DNA of 41,507 nucleotides from an uncultured Bacteroides sp. (GCF_910585845.1 NZ_CAJUHF010000016.1:29617-71123); one strand, 5' to 3'. Counted from the first letter of the stretch, positions 16,254 to 25,957 are shown. Notes: generated by a model not told the origin, from the letters alone. Numbers and translations: made by a program.

Positions 16254-16442
16254 TTACTTCAGTATTTGAGGCAGATTTTCTCTTCCCCAGAAATAGTAGA
16301 CGCAAATGCCGATCCAGCTGGTAAGCAACAGGACGATGGCAACCAACAGTTTCTTTACACCGTCCACCGGCCATTTCATGATTTCAAGTACGGCCTTGAT
16401 GCACAATACCACACCAATAACCCAGATGATAAATCCTACCAT
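16254..16442 (-). CDS. Small two-helix membrane protein
   Basis: 62 residues with two hydrophobic helices (about 3-20 and 32-52) split by a short basic loop. The second half, KLLVAIVLLLTSWIGICVYYFWGRE, resembles the PLDc_N-type motif (hydrophobic helix, Pro or Ser-Trp, then YY-GR) found in many small bacterial membrane proteins of unknown role. It starts about 100 bases beyond the end of nifJ, with the nifJ terminator between them, so it is probably expressed separately. Composition is consistent with a real gene and the ATG is followed at once by a helix. Function unknown. Confidence 0.6.
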   Translation of the reverse strand: MVGFIIWVIGVVLCIKAVLEIMKWPVDGVKKLLVAIVLLLTSWIGICVYYFWGRENLPQILK

Positions 16443-16469
16443 AACTTTTGATATTAAAGGTTATTATTG

Positions 16470-16515
16470 AAAAAAAATAGAGACTGTCTCCAATTATAAA
16501 AGGGGGACAGTCTCT
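16470..16515 (-). terminator. Terminator of nifJ
   Basis: AGAGACTGTCTCC (from 16479) pairs with the GGGGGACAGTCTCT ending at 16515. On the minus strand the stem is followed by a run of eight T. It lies 26 bases past the nifJ stop. Confidence 0.85.
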
Positions 16516-16540
16516 AAATCCTTTATTGCAATTCTCAGAA

Positions 16541-19500
16541 TTACTCAGCTACTTCTGCACCCCAGTTTTCTTTGGAGAGGCGTTTGTAGCTGTTGTAACG
16601 CCATTTAGCATTCTCTTCTGCGGCTTTGAAGAGTTCTTCAGCCTCCTGCGGATATTGTTTCATTACGGAAGCATAACGAACTTCACCTTTCAGGAAGTCT
16701 TGGAATCCGCTCCAATCCGGTTCTTTGCTATCCAGCGTGAACGGGTTCTTGCCTTCAGCTTCCAAAGCCGGGTTGTAACGCCACAAGTGCCAGTAACCGC
16801 ACTTAACAGCCTTTTCTTCTTCTGCCTGGCTCTTACCCATACCTGCCTTCAGACCGTGGTTGATACACGGAGCGTAAGCGATGATGAGTGACGGGCCGGG
16901 ATATGCTTCTGCTTCGCGGATAGCTTTCAGCGTCTGAGCCTGGTCAGCACCCATAGCAATCTGAGCAACATATACATAACCGTAAGTAGTAGCCATCAGA
17001 CCAAGGTCTTTCTTGCGTACGCGCTTACCGGCAGCAGCAAACTTAGCGATGGCGCCCACTGGAGTAGCCTTAGAAGACTGACCACCTGTGTTGGAGTAAA
17101 CCTCCGTATCGAGTACGAGGATATTAACGTCCTTACCGCTGGCGATTACATGGTCGAGACCACCATAACCGATATCGTAAGAAGCACCGTCACCACCGAT
17201 AATCCATTGGCTGCGCTTAACCAAGTACTGAGACAACTCTGCGATTTGCTTGCAGTGGTTGCACTTCTCCTTGCCTGCTTCAACCATCGGGATGATCTTT
17301 TCAGCCAGTTCTTTCGTCTTCTCGGCATCATACATGTTTTCAATCCATTCGCCGAACAATACCTTAGCCTCTGCCGGAGTGCAGTCTGCTGCGATGGCTT
17401 CCTGCATAACCTTCACGATGCGTGCACGCATCTTCTCGTTGGCAAGTTCCATACCCAGACCGAATTCGCAGAAGTCTTCGAACAATGAGTTTGCCCAAGC
17501 CGGACCTTGTCCCTTTTCGTTCTTCGTATAAGGGGTAGAAGGTACTGAACCTGAGTAGATAGAAGAACATCCTGTTGCGTTAGCTACCATCTCACGATCA
17601 CCGAACAACTGAGAAATCAATTTCACATACGGAGTCTCACCGCAACCAGAGCAAGCACCAGAGAATTCGAACAACGGAGTAGCAAACTGAGAGTTCTTTA
17701 CGTTAGCCTTCACGTCAACCAAATGTTGTTTGCTCTTTACGTTCTCTGTACAATATGTCCAGTTGGCTACTTCCGGCAACTGGCCTTCGAGGTGCTTCAT
17801 GATCAGCGCCTTGCCACCCTTCTTCGGATTACCCGGACAAATATCGGCACAGTTACCGCAACCCAGACAGTCAAGAACGTCTACCTGCATACGGAAAGTC
17901 ATGCCTTCGAATGCCTTACCTACAGCTTTCAGCTGAGTGAAGTTGGCACCCTTCTGCTCTTCGGCATCCAGTACGAACGGACGGATAGCAGCGTGAGGAC
18001 AAACATAGGCACACTTGTTACATTGGATACAGTTTTCAGGATTCCATTCGGGAACGAATGCGGCAACACCACGCTTTTCGTATTTTGCGGTTCCCTGATG
18101 CCAAGTACCGTCTTCGATACCCTTGAATGTAGATACAGGCAGCAAGTCGCCGTCTTGTGCATTGATAGGACGAACTACTTCGTTGATGAATGCCGGGTCG
18201 TTGTTTTCAGCCTTAGCATCGTCTGCCAAGTTAGCCCAAGCCGGATCAACGGTCAGTTGCTTGTATTCGCCACCACGGTCAACGGCAGCATAGTTCTTGT
18301 TGACAACGTCTTCACCCTTCTTGCCATAAGACTTAACGATGAATTTCTTCATCTGCTCTACAGCCAAGTCAACAGGAATTACGCCTGTGATACGGAAGAA
18401 TGCAGACTGCAGGATGGTGTTGGTGCGGTTGCCCAAACCGATTTCCTGTGCAATCTGAGTTGCGTTGATATAGTAAACAGTGATATTGTTCTGTGCAAAG
18501 TACTTCTTTACCTTGTTAGGCAGGTTCTTAGCCAGTTCTTCGCCTTCCCAGATCGTGTTCAGCAAGAAAGAACCGTTCTTACGCAGACCGCGGGTAACGT
18601 CGTACATGTGCAGATAAGCCTGAACATGGCAAGCTACGAAGTTCGGCGTATTTACCAAGTAAGTAGAACGGATAGGAGTATCGCCGAAACGCAGGTGAGA
18701 GCAAGTGAAACCGCCTGACTTTTTAGAGTCGTAAGAGAAGTAAGCCTGACAGTGCTTGTCTGTATTGTCACCGATGATCTTAACTGAGTTCTTGTTGGCA
18801 CCTACTGTACCGTCGGCACCCAAACCGTAGAACTTAGCTTCGAACATGCCTTCGCCGCCCAATGCGATTTCTTCTTCTTGAGGCAGAGAAGTGAAGGTAA
18901 CATCGTCCACGATACCGATAGTGAAGTGATTCTTCGGCATCGGCAGAGCCAAGTTCTTGAATACAGCGATGATCTGAGCAGGAGTAGTGTCCTTAGAACC
19001 CAAACCGTAGCGACCACCTACGATGACCGGAGCATTTTCCTGACCGTAGAAGCAATCTTTTACATCGAGGTATAACGGTTCGCCGTTAGCACCCGGTTCC
19101 TTCGTACGATCCAGAACAGCGATAGTCTTGGCAGTCTTGGGAACAGCAGCAAGGAAGTGCTTAGCAGAGAACGGACGATACAAGTGTACGGCAACCATAC
19201 CTACCTTTTCGCCATTGGCAACGAGGTAGTCGATAGCCTCGCGGGCAGCTTCGGTTACGGAACCCATAGCAATGATGACACGTTCTGCATCTTCAGCACC
19301 ATAGTAATCGAACAAACCGTATTTGCGACCGGTGATCTTGGAGATTTCGTTCATGTATTCTTCTACGATAGCAGGAACTGCTTCATAGTAGTTGTTGCAA
19401 GATTCGCGATGTTGGAAGAAGTGGTCGGGGTTTTCGGCCATACCACGGGCAACCGGATTCATGGGGTTCAACGCCCGAGCGCGGAACTCAGCCAGTGCTT

Positions 19501-20098
19501 CCTGGTCAACCAGCGGAGCGAGGTCTTCGTTTTCTAACATCTCGATCTTTTGGATTTCATGAGAAGTACGGAAACCGTCGAAGAAGTTAACGAACGGTAC
19601 GCGGCTCTTGATGGTAGCTAGGTGGGCAACACCTGCCAGATCCATCACTTCTTGCACTGAGCCTTCTGCCAGCATGGCAAATCCCGTCTGACGAGTAGAC
19701 ATAACGTCTTGATGGTCGCCAAAGATACAGAGTGCGTGGCTTGCCAAAGTACGTGCAGATACGTGGAATACGCAAGGCAGGAATTCACCAGCGATCTTGT
19801 ACATATTCGGGATCATCAGCAACAGACCCTGTGAAGCGGTGTAAGTAGTAGTCAGTGCACCAGCCTGCAAAGAACCGTGAACGGCACCTGCTGCACCTGC
19901 TTCCGACTGCATTTCCTGTACCAATACTGTTTCGCCGAAGATGTTCTTGCGACCTGCGGCAGCCCATTCATCTACATATTCAGCCATAGTAGAAGAAGGG
20001 GTGATGGGGTAGATGGCAGCTACTTCTGAGAACATATACGAGATATGTGCAGCAGCTTGGTTGCCATCACAAGTAATGAATTTCTTCTGTTTAGTCAT
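16541..20098 (-). CDS. nifJ: Pyruvate:ferredoxin (flavodoxin) oxidoreductase
   Basis: 1185 residues, the full length of the single-chain homodimeric enzyme. It oxidises pyruvate with CoA to acetyl-CoA and CO2 and passes electrons to ferredoxin or flavodoxin, the main pyruvate-splitting step of Bacteroides fermentation. The N-terminal domain has IYPITPSST near residue 30. Two [4Fe-4S] motifs, CIQCNKCAYVCP (about 690) and CLGCGNCADICPG (about 745), form the ferredoxin-like domain. GCGETPYVKL, then GDGASYDIGYGGLDH (about 970) and NTGGQSSKATP (about 1005), bind thiamine diphosphate and magnesium. No residue is obviously missing. It follows the AAA ATPase gene by 33 bases on the same strand; no promoter box is visible between them, so its own promoter may lie inside that gene or it may be co-transcribed. 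Confidence 0.98.
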   Translation of the reverse strand: MTKQKKFITCDGNQAAAHISYMFSEVAAIYPITPSSTMAEYVDEWAAAGRKNIFGETVLVQEMQSEAGAAGAVHGSLQAGALTTTYTASQGLLLMIPNMYKIAGEFLPCVFHVSARTLASHALCIFGDHQDVMSTRQTGFAMLAEGSVQEVMDLAGVAHLATIKSRVPFVNFFDGFRTSHEIQKIEMLENEDLAPLVDQEALAEFRARALNPMNPVARGMAENPDHFFQHRESCNNYYEAVPAIVEEYMNEISKITGRKYGLFDYYGAEDAERVIIAMGSVTEAAREAIDYLVANGEKVGMVAVHLYRPFSAKHFLAAVPKTAKTIAVLDRTKEPGANGEPLYLDVKDCFYGQENAPVIVGGRYGLGSKDTTPAQIIAVFKNLALPMPKNHFTIGIVDDVTFTSLPQEEEIALGGEGMFEAKFYGLGADGTVGANKNSVKIIGDNTDKHCQAYFSYDSKKSGGFTCSHLRFGDTPIRSTYLVNTPNFVACHVQAYLHMYDVTRGLRKNGSFLLNTIWEGEELAKNLPNKVKKYFAQNNITVYYINATQIAQEIGLGNRTNTILQSAFFRITGVIPVDLAVEQMKKFIVKSYGKKGEDVVNKNYAAVDRGGEYKQLTVDPAWANLADDAKAENNDPAFINEVVRPINAQDGDLLPVSTFKGIEDGTWHQGTAKYEKRGVAAFVPEWNPENCIQCNKCAYVCPHAAIRPFVLDAEEQKGANFTQLKAVGKAFEGMTFRMQVDVLDCLGCGNCADICPGNPKKGGKALIMKHLEGQLPEVANWTYCTENVKSKQHLVDVKANVKNSQFATPLFEFSGACSGCGETPYVKLISQLFGDREMVANATGCSSIYSGSVPSTPYTKNEKGQGPAWANSLFEDFCEFGLGMELANEKMRARIVKVMQEAIAADCTPAEAKVLFGEWIENMYDAEKTKELAEKIIPMVEAGKEKCNHCKQIAELSQYLVKRSQWIIGGDGASYDIGYGGLDHVIASGKDVNILVLDTEVYSNTGGQSSKATPVGAIAKFAAAGKRVRKKDLGLMATTYGYVYVAQIAMGADQAQTLKAIREAEAYPGPSLIIAYAPCINHGLKAGMGKSQAEEEKAVKCGYWHLWRYNPALEAEGKNPFTLDSKEPDWSGFQDFLKGEVRYASVMKQYPQEAEELFKAAEENAKWRYNSYKRLSKENWGAEVAE

Positions 20099-20131
20099 AA
20101 CTAACTTGAATTATAATTAAGTGAATAAATC

Positions 20132-21310
20132 TCAATATAAAAAGCCGAACATCCAAAGAGGTATCTGGTTACCCCGTCCTATCTCTGCTTTGTGCAGGGC
20201 GTAGGTGATGCCCGGGTTATTCTTTATCTTCGTGCCCTCCGTACAAATTTTGAAAGGCATTACGTTGTCCACCATAAACGATACGTTCTTGTCGCCTTTG
20301 TTCACTTTGTGGTCTTTCCACATTGTGTTGGCAAAGAAAGTGTCCAATACATCCTGTTCTTCCACCCTCACGGGATAGATAGAGTACATCAGATTGGAGT
20401 TATGCATCATAATTTTCGAAGGCTTCTTAGGGAACTCTTCATCCTTCGGATAGACCATGTTGATGAGACGTGCATCTGCCAAATATTTGATGTAGTTCAT
20501 CACGGTGGCGCGGGATGTCTGTATCTCGTTGGCCAGCTGGCTGACGTTGGGAGCTTTCGGCCCGTCTACGGCAAGCATGTAGAGCAACTTCTTGATTTTC
20601 GGAAGATACTTCAGTTCTATCTGTTTGATGAGCAGGATATCCACCTCCACCATCATGTTCATGGTCTTGAGCAGGTTCTCCGAAAAGTTACGCTTTTCGA
20701 GAAAGAAGGGATAGAATCCATGGTGCAGATAATCTTGCAGGTAGTCCAACGGGCGTACTTTGGAGAGTATGCCTTTAGCTATCTGTTCGTGGTTGCTCAG
20801 GATCTCTTCCAGCGTATAAGCCCGGAATTTCATTCCCGTTTGTAGGTTCAGAAACTCGCGGAAAGAGAAGCCGCGCAGGTTGTAGCTCTTCACGATGTCG
20901 CGCAACTCCAGGTTTTCCTCTTTCAGGCGCATCACGGACGAACCCGTGAAGACGATCTTAAGATTGGGAAAACGGTCGTAGCACATGCGCAGTTCCCGGC
21001 TCCAGTCCGGATGCTTGAACACCTGGTCTATGAGCAATACTTTCCCTCCGCGTCGTTGAAATTCGTAGGCGAAGTCGACGATGCTGAACTTGGAAAAGTA
21101 GAAGTTGTTCATGTTGATGAAGAGGCAGGAACGATTGGTACCGAATTTCTCTTTGGCATATTGCAATAGAAATGTTGTCTTGCCAACGCCACGTGTTCCT
21201 TTTATGCCGATAAGACGATCGTTCCAGTTGATCTCGTCCATGAGGTCACGGCGTACGGGGGCATTGGTATGCTCTACAAGATAGGCGTGTGTGCGGTAGA
21301 ATGCTTCCAT
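20132..21310 (-). CDS. AAA ATPase with DUF4143-type C-terminal domain
   Basis: 392 residues. N-terminal P-loop GTRGVGKT (residues 38-45) and a Walker B strand VLLID (91-95), then the TGSS sensor-like block and a long helical C-terminal half with a winged-helix-like segment (LANEIQTSRATVMNYIKYL). This fits the AAA_14/DUF4143 family common in Bacteroides, whose role is not settled. The residue after the Walker B Asp is Gln96 (codon CAG), where relatives carry a catalytic Glu (usual pattern LDEVHK), so ATP hydrolysis may be weak or lost while binding remains. It has a good promoter at 21337-21367 and is upstream of nifJ on the same strand. Confidence 0.85.
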   Translation of the reverse strand: MEAFYRTHAYLVEHTNAPVRRDLMDEINWNDRLIGIKGTRGVGKTTFLLQYAKEKFGTNRSCLFINMNNFYFSKFSIVDFAYEFQRRGGKVLLIDQVFKHPDWSRELRMCYDRFPNLKIVFTGSSVMRLKEENLELRDIVKSYNLRGFSFREFLNLQTGMKFRAYTLEEILSNHEQIAKGILSKVRPLDYLQDYLHHGFYPFFLEKRNFSENLLKTMNMMVEVDILLIKQIELKYLPKIKKLLYMLAVDGPKAPNVSQLANEIQTSRATVMNYIKYLADARLINMVYPKDEEFPKKPSKIMMHNSNLMYSIYPVRVEEQDVLDTFFANTMWKDHKVNKGDKNVSFMVDNVMPFKICTEGTKIKNNPGITYALHKAEIGRGNQIPLWMFGFLY

Positions 21311-21336
21311 GCAGTTAAATTCGGTTTATCAGGCGA

Positions 21337-21367
21337 CAAATATACATCTTTTTTATAGAATTGCAAA
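21337..21367 (-). promoter_or_regulatory. Promoter of the AAA ATPase gene
   Basis: Minus-strand TATATTTG (21337-21344) with TTTG (21364-21367) 19 bases upstream, an ideal Bacteroides -7/-33 pair, 27 bases before the start codon. Confidence 0.65.
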
Positions 21368-21429
21368 GTAGAGATGGCAAATATTATGTAATTTTGCACT
21401 GTTGGAGTTCGATTAACGGCAATACTGTG

Positions 21430-21437
21430 TATATTTG
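21430..21437 (+). promoter_or_regulatory. Possible -7 box upstream of the ATP-grasp gene
   Basis: TATATTTG fits TAnnTTTG, about 240 bases before the start at 21674. The -33 element is poor (TTC at the right distance). Confidence 0.35.
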
Positions 21438-21673
21438 CAGCATGAACCGGTGTCTATTCCTGATTGGACCTTTGGGGGCAATATGAGATTGAAGCCTTCT
21501 ATCAGCTCTGTATCGAAGGTATTTCGTCTTTGTCGTATTTCCGTAGTTTGTCTGTATCATTTCCCTGTCATCTCCTTGTTTTCTTCGTGTCTATAGGTTT
21601 GGAGCAGGTACGGAGCGGGTAGGGCGGGGAGTGGCGTCCGGAGAATGTAATGATTTAGAAAATCTTTTTTGGT

Positions 21674-22882
21674 ATGAAGATATATATATTCAATCCTGAT
21701 ACGGATATGGCGTTGGCGCATAACGAAGCCCACTACATGGCTCCGTCTTCCATTCGCGGCATGGAGCATGACCTTGCGTTGTTGCCCATCTGGTATGCCC
21801 GATGCGATACTGCGGTATTGGCACCGTCTGCCTACAATGCCCGCTATCTGCAAGCCATGCAACAGTTGTTCCGCCTGCCAGTGCGGTTGGTTACCGAGCC
21901 CGAGCTGGCAAGCCTGCCGGATGCGGAGCTTGAGCCTTGGGGCTGGAATCCGGCATTCCGCAAACGTATGTTGGCGGCGGGTGTAGGCGAAGAGAGGCTT
22001 TGGACACAAGAGAGGATAGCCCTCTATCGGGAGTGCTCCTCACGGGCGTATGCATTGGCTGTATCTGACGGGTTTGAAAAGAGAGTGGATTCGGTGCAGA
22101 TTTGCGGGCGCCATATTCTGGTTGATGGAGCGAAGCTGAAGGGAGACCCTATTCCGAAGGAGATTGCAGACAGTCCGGATGGTTATTTGTTCAAGTCCGT
22201 ATGGTCGAGCAGTGGGAAGGGATTGCGTTGGTGCCTCCACGGGTTTACGGAGGCTGACCGGGCGTGGTGTCTTCGGGAGGTGGAGGTGCATAAGTCCGTC
22301 ATATTGGAGCCTATATATAAAAAGGTGGGAGATTTTGCGATGGAGTTCTTCATTGATGAGGCGGGAAAGGTGAGCTTTTGCGGTTACTCCCATTTCGTTA
22401 CGGACTGGAAAGGTGCTTATCAGGGCAATCTGTTGGAGCCGGATGAAGAGGTGGAAAGATGGATTTTGCAGTATGTGCCGCAAGAAACGCTTGTCGCGGT
22501 TCGCCGCAATCTGCAATCGATGCTGGAGAAGCTGTATGGCGGAAAATATACCGGCCATTTGGGAGTAGACATGATGGTTTGTCCCGACCAGGGAGGTTAT
22601 CCCTACGCCATACATCCGCATGTGGAGGTGAATCTGCGCATGACTATGGGGATGGTTGCTTGGGTGTTCTACAATCGTTTCGTTGCCTGCGGCAGTAAAG
22701 GGATTTTCAGGGTCGATGGTTTCCGCACTAACGAAGCCTTGCAGGAGCTGCACACGCAGAACTCGAAGGAGGGGCCTTTGGTGTTGGAAGCCGGAAAGAT
22801 AGTTTCCGGCTATTTGCCTTTAGTGCCGGTGACGCCACAGAGCCGCTCGCTGGCTTACGTGAAGATAGAGAAAGTCGGATAA
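21674..22882 (+). CDS. ATP-grasp fold protein of unknown substrate
   Basis: 402 residues, no signal peptide. The second half shows an ATP-grasp pattern. YLFKSVWSSSGKGLRWC at about 170-186 is the nucleotide-binding Lys strand and glycine loop. ILEPIYKKVGDFAMEFF is the hinge and base-binding strand. GHLGVDMMV followed by HPHVEVNLRMTMG (about 314-328) carries the Glu and Asn that hold magnesium. ATP-grasp enzymes join a carboxylate to an amine or thiol through an acyl phosphate. The N-terminal 150 residues (MKIYIFNPDTDMALAHN) are not recognised. It ends five bases before the convergent GHL10 gene. Fold call good, substrate unknown; no peptide or cofactor cluster is nearby to suggest one. Confidence 0.75.
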   Translation: MKIYIFNPDTDMALAHNEAHYMAPSSIRGMEHDLALLPIWYARCDTAVLAPSAYNARYLQAMQQLFRLPVRLVTEPELASLPDAELEPWGWNPAFRKRMLAAGVGEERLWTQERIALYRECSSRAYALAVSDGFEKRVDSVQICGRHILVDGAKLKGDPIPKEIADSPDGYLFKSVWSSSGKGLRWCLHGFTEADRAWCLREVEVHKSVILEPIYKKVGDFAMEFFIDEAGKVSFCGYSHFVTDWKGAYQGNLLEPDEEVERWILQYVPQETLVAVRRNLQSMLEKLYGGKYTGHLGVDMMVCPDQGGYPYAIHPHVEVNLRMTMGMVAWVFYNRFVACGSKGIFRVDGFRTNEALQELHTQNSKEGPLVLEAGKIVSGYLPLVPVTPQSRSLAYVKIEKVG

Positions 22883-22887
22883 TAACG

Positions 22888-24363
22888 CTACCGGCATGCT
22901 TCGCTCTCATTGCCGCAACGGTCTACGGCAGTGACGGCAAAATATTTCTTTTCCGTCCAGAAGCGGACGGGGGCGTACGTATATTCCGTTCCTTGCACAC
23001 GCTGGGCAAGTATATTCTCCGGATTGGAAGTGTCCACGGGAGAGGTGTCCGAGCCATAGATGATGTAGGTCGGTGCGTTGCGTTGGTCGTTGTCCGTGGC
23101 GGGGTGCCAGCTCAGACGGGTGTAGCCGTCCACCTGACGGGTGACGGTAAGTTCGGTCGGAGCAGTAGGCGGCACGTTGTCTATCCACGGCATGGGCGGT
23201 TGCAGAGCAGGAGCGGTATAGAATTTCTCTTCCAAAGTCTCATACAGTCCTTGGGTGTTGTCCATCAGATACTTCACGCGATAGTGCGCTTGTCCTGCCA
23301 GTTTATGGGTACGGGTGAAGTTCATCTGGCGTTCCACCTCGTCCAGCGTCCAGTTGCCTTCGTTGGCATCCAGAAAGTAGATGCCCAGCCCCGGGATGAC
23401 CTGCCGTCCGTTGTTCTGCTCCTGCCAGTCGAGGGCAAATGGATAGAAATGATTGCCTCGGAAATAGAGCATAGGGTAGATTTGGTCTTGTATTCCTTCG
23501 CCCAGCCATCCTTGCGCATCCTGGTAGACGGTGTGGAAGGCATTCCATCCGCGGGAGGGATAGCGGGAGGTGTCGCGGTATTTGCCTACGGGGCAGCTGC
23601 TCACTTTTACCCACGGCTTCAGCGCCTTCACACCTTTATACAGGTGGCGGACGATTTCGGTGATGTTGTCCCTGCGCCATTGCGCTAAACTGCGCCCCTT
23701 GCCATACTTGCGAAAGTCGTATGCATCGGGGAAGCGGGGCGCATTTTCCGGATAACGTAGGTAGTCGAGGTGTACTCCATCTATATCATAATTTTCCACT
23801 ACTTCGTGCACGAGGCTCATCAGATATTCCTTGGTTTGCGGATGTCCGGGGTTGAGGAAGTATTCCCGCTTGTAGGGCACACAAATGTCGGCTTTCTTCC
23901 GGGTGACGGATGCTTTGCCAAGGGAAGCTACATGTTTGCGGTTGCCCAGCGGGATAGCCACCATCCAGGCGTGGCATTCCATGCCTCGTTTGTGGCACTC
24001 TTCTATGGCGAAAGCCAACGGGTCGTATCCGGGGTCCGTATCCACTTTTCCAGTCAGGATGGAGTTGAATGGTTCTATCTTCGAGCGGTAGAGCACATCG
24101 CCACGTGTGCGTGTCTGGAACAGCACGGTATTGAAGTTCGCGGCTTTCAGGTGGTCCAGTATTTCGATGAGTTCCGCCTTCTGCTTCCTGATGCCTTCGG
24201 GGCTGACGGCACGCGAGCGGGGCCAGTCCAGACCGTAGACGGCGGTTACCCAAGCAGCACGCACTTCATACTTGGGCTGATAGATGCCATTCTTGCCGAA
24301 GGACTGTGCGGCGAGTTGTAATGTATAGGCTATGAATAGTAGGATCAGAATAGACTGTTTCAT
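22888..24363 (-). CDS. GHL10 (glycosyl hydrolase-like 10) family exported protein
   Basis: 491 residues from the Met at 24363; the signal peptide ends at about QLAAQ (residue 21). The catalytic-like TIM barrel of the GHL10/DUF187 family follows. It contains RAAWVTAVYGLDWP, a FNTVLFQTRTRGDVLY strand, EECHKRGMECHAWM and the acidic block YDIDGVHLDYLRYPE, where the Asp residues are candidate active-site groups. The C-terminal 90 residues look like a fibronectin type III or similar beta sandwich. Proteins of this family are thought to cut glycans, possibly peptidoglycan-related, but few have been tested. A paralogue lies at 30018-31523. The 36 bases upstream in the same frame would put a longer leader before the signal peptide, so I start at MKQS. 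Confidence 0.88.
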   Translation of the reverse strand: MKQSILILLFIAYTLQLAAQSFGKNGIYQPKYEVRAAWVTAVYGLDWPRSRAVSPEGIRKQKAELIEILDHLKAANFNTVLFQTRTRGDVLYRSKIEPFNSILTGKVDTDPGYDPLAFAIEECHKRGMECHAWMVAIPLGNRKHVASLGKASVTRKKADICVPYKREYFLNPGHPQTKEYLMSLVHEVVENYDIDGVHLDYLRYPENAPRFPDAYDFRKYGKGRSLAQWRRDNITEIVRHLYKGVKALKPWVKVSSCPVGKYRDTSRYPSRGWNAFHTVYQDAQGWLGEGIQDQIYPMLYFRGNHFYPFALDWQEQNNGRQVIPGLGIYFLDANEGNWTLDEVERQMNFTRTHKLAGQAHYRVKYLMDNTQGLYETLEEKFYTAPALQPPMPWIDNVPPTAPTELTVTRQVDGYTRLSWHPATDNDQRNAPTYIIYGSDTSPVDTSNPENILAQRVQGTEYTYAPVRFWTEKKYFAVTAVDRCGNESEACR

Positions 24364-24464
24364 AATGTAACGCTTTCTAAAATCGGCACATAATGCCAAA
24401 ATCTCATATACTTCTTTTTTTCTGTTATTTTTAGCGGCGAAGATAAGTAAAACCCTTGAGAAAG

Positions 24465-24496
24465 TTGTGCGGTTTCCTTAGAAACTGTTACTTTTG
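24465..24496 (+). promoter_or_regulatory. Promoter of the cstA operon
   Basis: TACTTTTG (24489-24496) fits TAnnTTTG, with TTG (24465-24467) 21 bases upstream, and lies 30 bases before ATG 24527. Confidence 0.6.
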
Positions 24497-24526
24497 CAGC
24501 TATTAAAATAAATCAATTGATAAGCT

Positions 24527-25957
24527 ATGATTACATTTACGCTTTGCCTGTTGGCATTGATAGCAGGCTATTTTCTTTACGGGCGTTTTGTCGGACGGAT
24601 TTTCGGTCCGGACGACCGGAAGACGCCTGCCGTGACGAAAGCTGACGGGGTGGATTATATTCCCTTGCCTACTTGGAAGATTTTCATGATACAGTTTCTT
24701 AATATTGCCGGACTGGGACCGATCTTCGGTGCCATTATGGGAGCTAAATTTGGAACAGCTTCTTATCTGTGGATTGTGCTTGGAAGTGTGTTTGCCGGTG
24801 CGGTGCACGACTATTTGGCGGGTATGCTCTCTTTGCGCAATGGCGGCGAGAGTTTGCCGGAAATCATCGGACGCTATCTAGGTGTGACCACCAAGCAGGT
24901 GATGCGTGGCTTCACCGTGTTGTTGATGGTGTTGGTGGGTGCTGTGTTTGTGGCAGGTCCTGCCGGGCTCCTGGCAAATTTGACGCCGGATTACATGGAT
25001 GCCACGTTCTGGATTGTGGTGGTGTTTGTCTATTACATCTTTGCTACATTGCTTCCGGTCGATAAGATAATCGGTAAGATCTATCCGTTGTTTGCCATCG
25101 CATTGCTGTTTATGGCGGTAGGCATATTGGTCATGCTTTATGTGAAGCATCCTGCGTTGCCTGAATTTTGGGACGGATTGCAGAACACGCATCCCAATGC
25201 AGCCGTGCTACCCATCTTCCCCATCATGTTTGTCAGTATCGCCTGTGGAGCTATCAGTGGTTTCCATGCTACACAAAGTCCGTTAATGGCGCGTTGCATG
25301 ACGAGCGAACGTCATGGGCGACCGATATTCTATGGTGCTATGATCACCGAAGGCATCGTAGCCCTGATATGGGCTGCTGCTGCCACTTATTTTTTCCATG
25401 AAAACGGGATGGGAGAGAATAATGCTGCCGTAGTGGTCGAGGCTATCACTAAAGACTGGCTTGGGACGGTGGGTGGTGTGCTCGCCGTATTGGGAGTGAT
25501 TGCTGCACCCATCACCAGTGGTGATACAGCTTTCCGCTCTGCCCGCCTTATCGTAGCCGATTTTTTAGGTATGGAACAGAAGAGCATGCGTCGCCGTTTG
25601 TATATTTGCATTCCGATGTTTCTTGCAGCTATTGGTTTGTTGCTTTACAGTTTACAGGACAAGGAAGGGTTTGACATGATTTGGCGTTATTTTGCATGGA
25701 CCAATCAGACGTTGTCTGTTTTTACGCTTTGGGCAATAACTGTTTATTTAGTACGCGAGAAGGAAGGACACTATTATCATGTCACTTCTTTGCCCGCTAC
25801 ATTCATGACGGCAGTCTGCGTCACCTACATTTGCATAGCTCCCGAAGGATTCGGACTGGGAGAAGGATATACTGCGGGCATTGCCGTTATTACGGCGCTG
25901 ATTGCCGCCATTTGGTTTTATGTATGGCGTTATAAAACAATTAAAAAACTTAGATAA
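24527..25957 (+). CDS. cstA: CstA-family carbon starvation/peptide or pyruvate transporter
   Basis: 476 residues with about 13 hydrophobic segments. CstA family landmarks are present: FLNIAGLGPIFGAIMGAKFG, then VFAGAVHDYLAGMLSLRNGGESLPE and, later, GVIAAPITSGDTAFRSARL. CstA and its relative BtsT import peptides and pyruvate respectively in enterobacteria; the substrate here is unproven. Enterobacterial CstA has about 700 residues, so this is the short form, missing the long C-terminal region, with no sign of truncation of the core. The stop overlaps the start of the next gene (TAATG), which indicates translational coupling. First gene of a three-gene operon. Confidence 0.93.
   Translation: MITFTLCLLALIAGYFLYGRFVGRIFGPDDRKTPAVTKADGVDYIPLPTWKIFMIQFLNIAGLGPIFGAIMGAKFGTASYLWIVLGSVFAGAVHDYLAGMLSLRNGGESLPEIIGRYLGVTTKQVMRGFTVLLMVLVGAVFVAGPAGLLANLTPDYMDATFWIVVVFVYYIFATLLPVDKIIGKIYPLFAIALLFMAVGILVMLYVKHPALPEFWDGLQNTHPNAAVLPIFPIMFVSIACGAISGFHATQSPLMARCMTSERHGRPIFYGAMITEGIVALIWAAAATYFFHENGMGENNAAVVVEAITKDWLGTVGGVLAVLGVIAAPITSGDTAFRSARLIVADFLGMEQKSMRRRLYICIPMFLAAIGLLLYSLQDKEGFDMIWRYFAWTNQTLSVFTLWAITVYLVREKEGHYYHVTSLPATFMTAVCVTYICIAPEGFGLGEGYTAGIAVITALIAAIWFYVWRYKTIKKLR

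Larger units (their letters stand above)
21311..21673. other. Divergent promoter region, otherwise empty
   Basis: 363 bases between divergent genes. The left part holds the promoter of the ATPase gene. A plus-strand TATATTTG at 21430-21437 may start transcription toward the ATP-grasp gene, leaving a leader of about 230 bases. Short reading frames in that leader (ATG 21443 and 21483) have no visible support. Confidence 0.5.

Noticed and set aside
21483..21596. 37-codon frame in the leader of the ATP-grasp gene
   Set aside because: No recognisable features and no evidence that it is translated.
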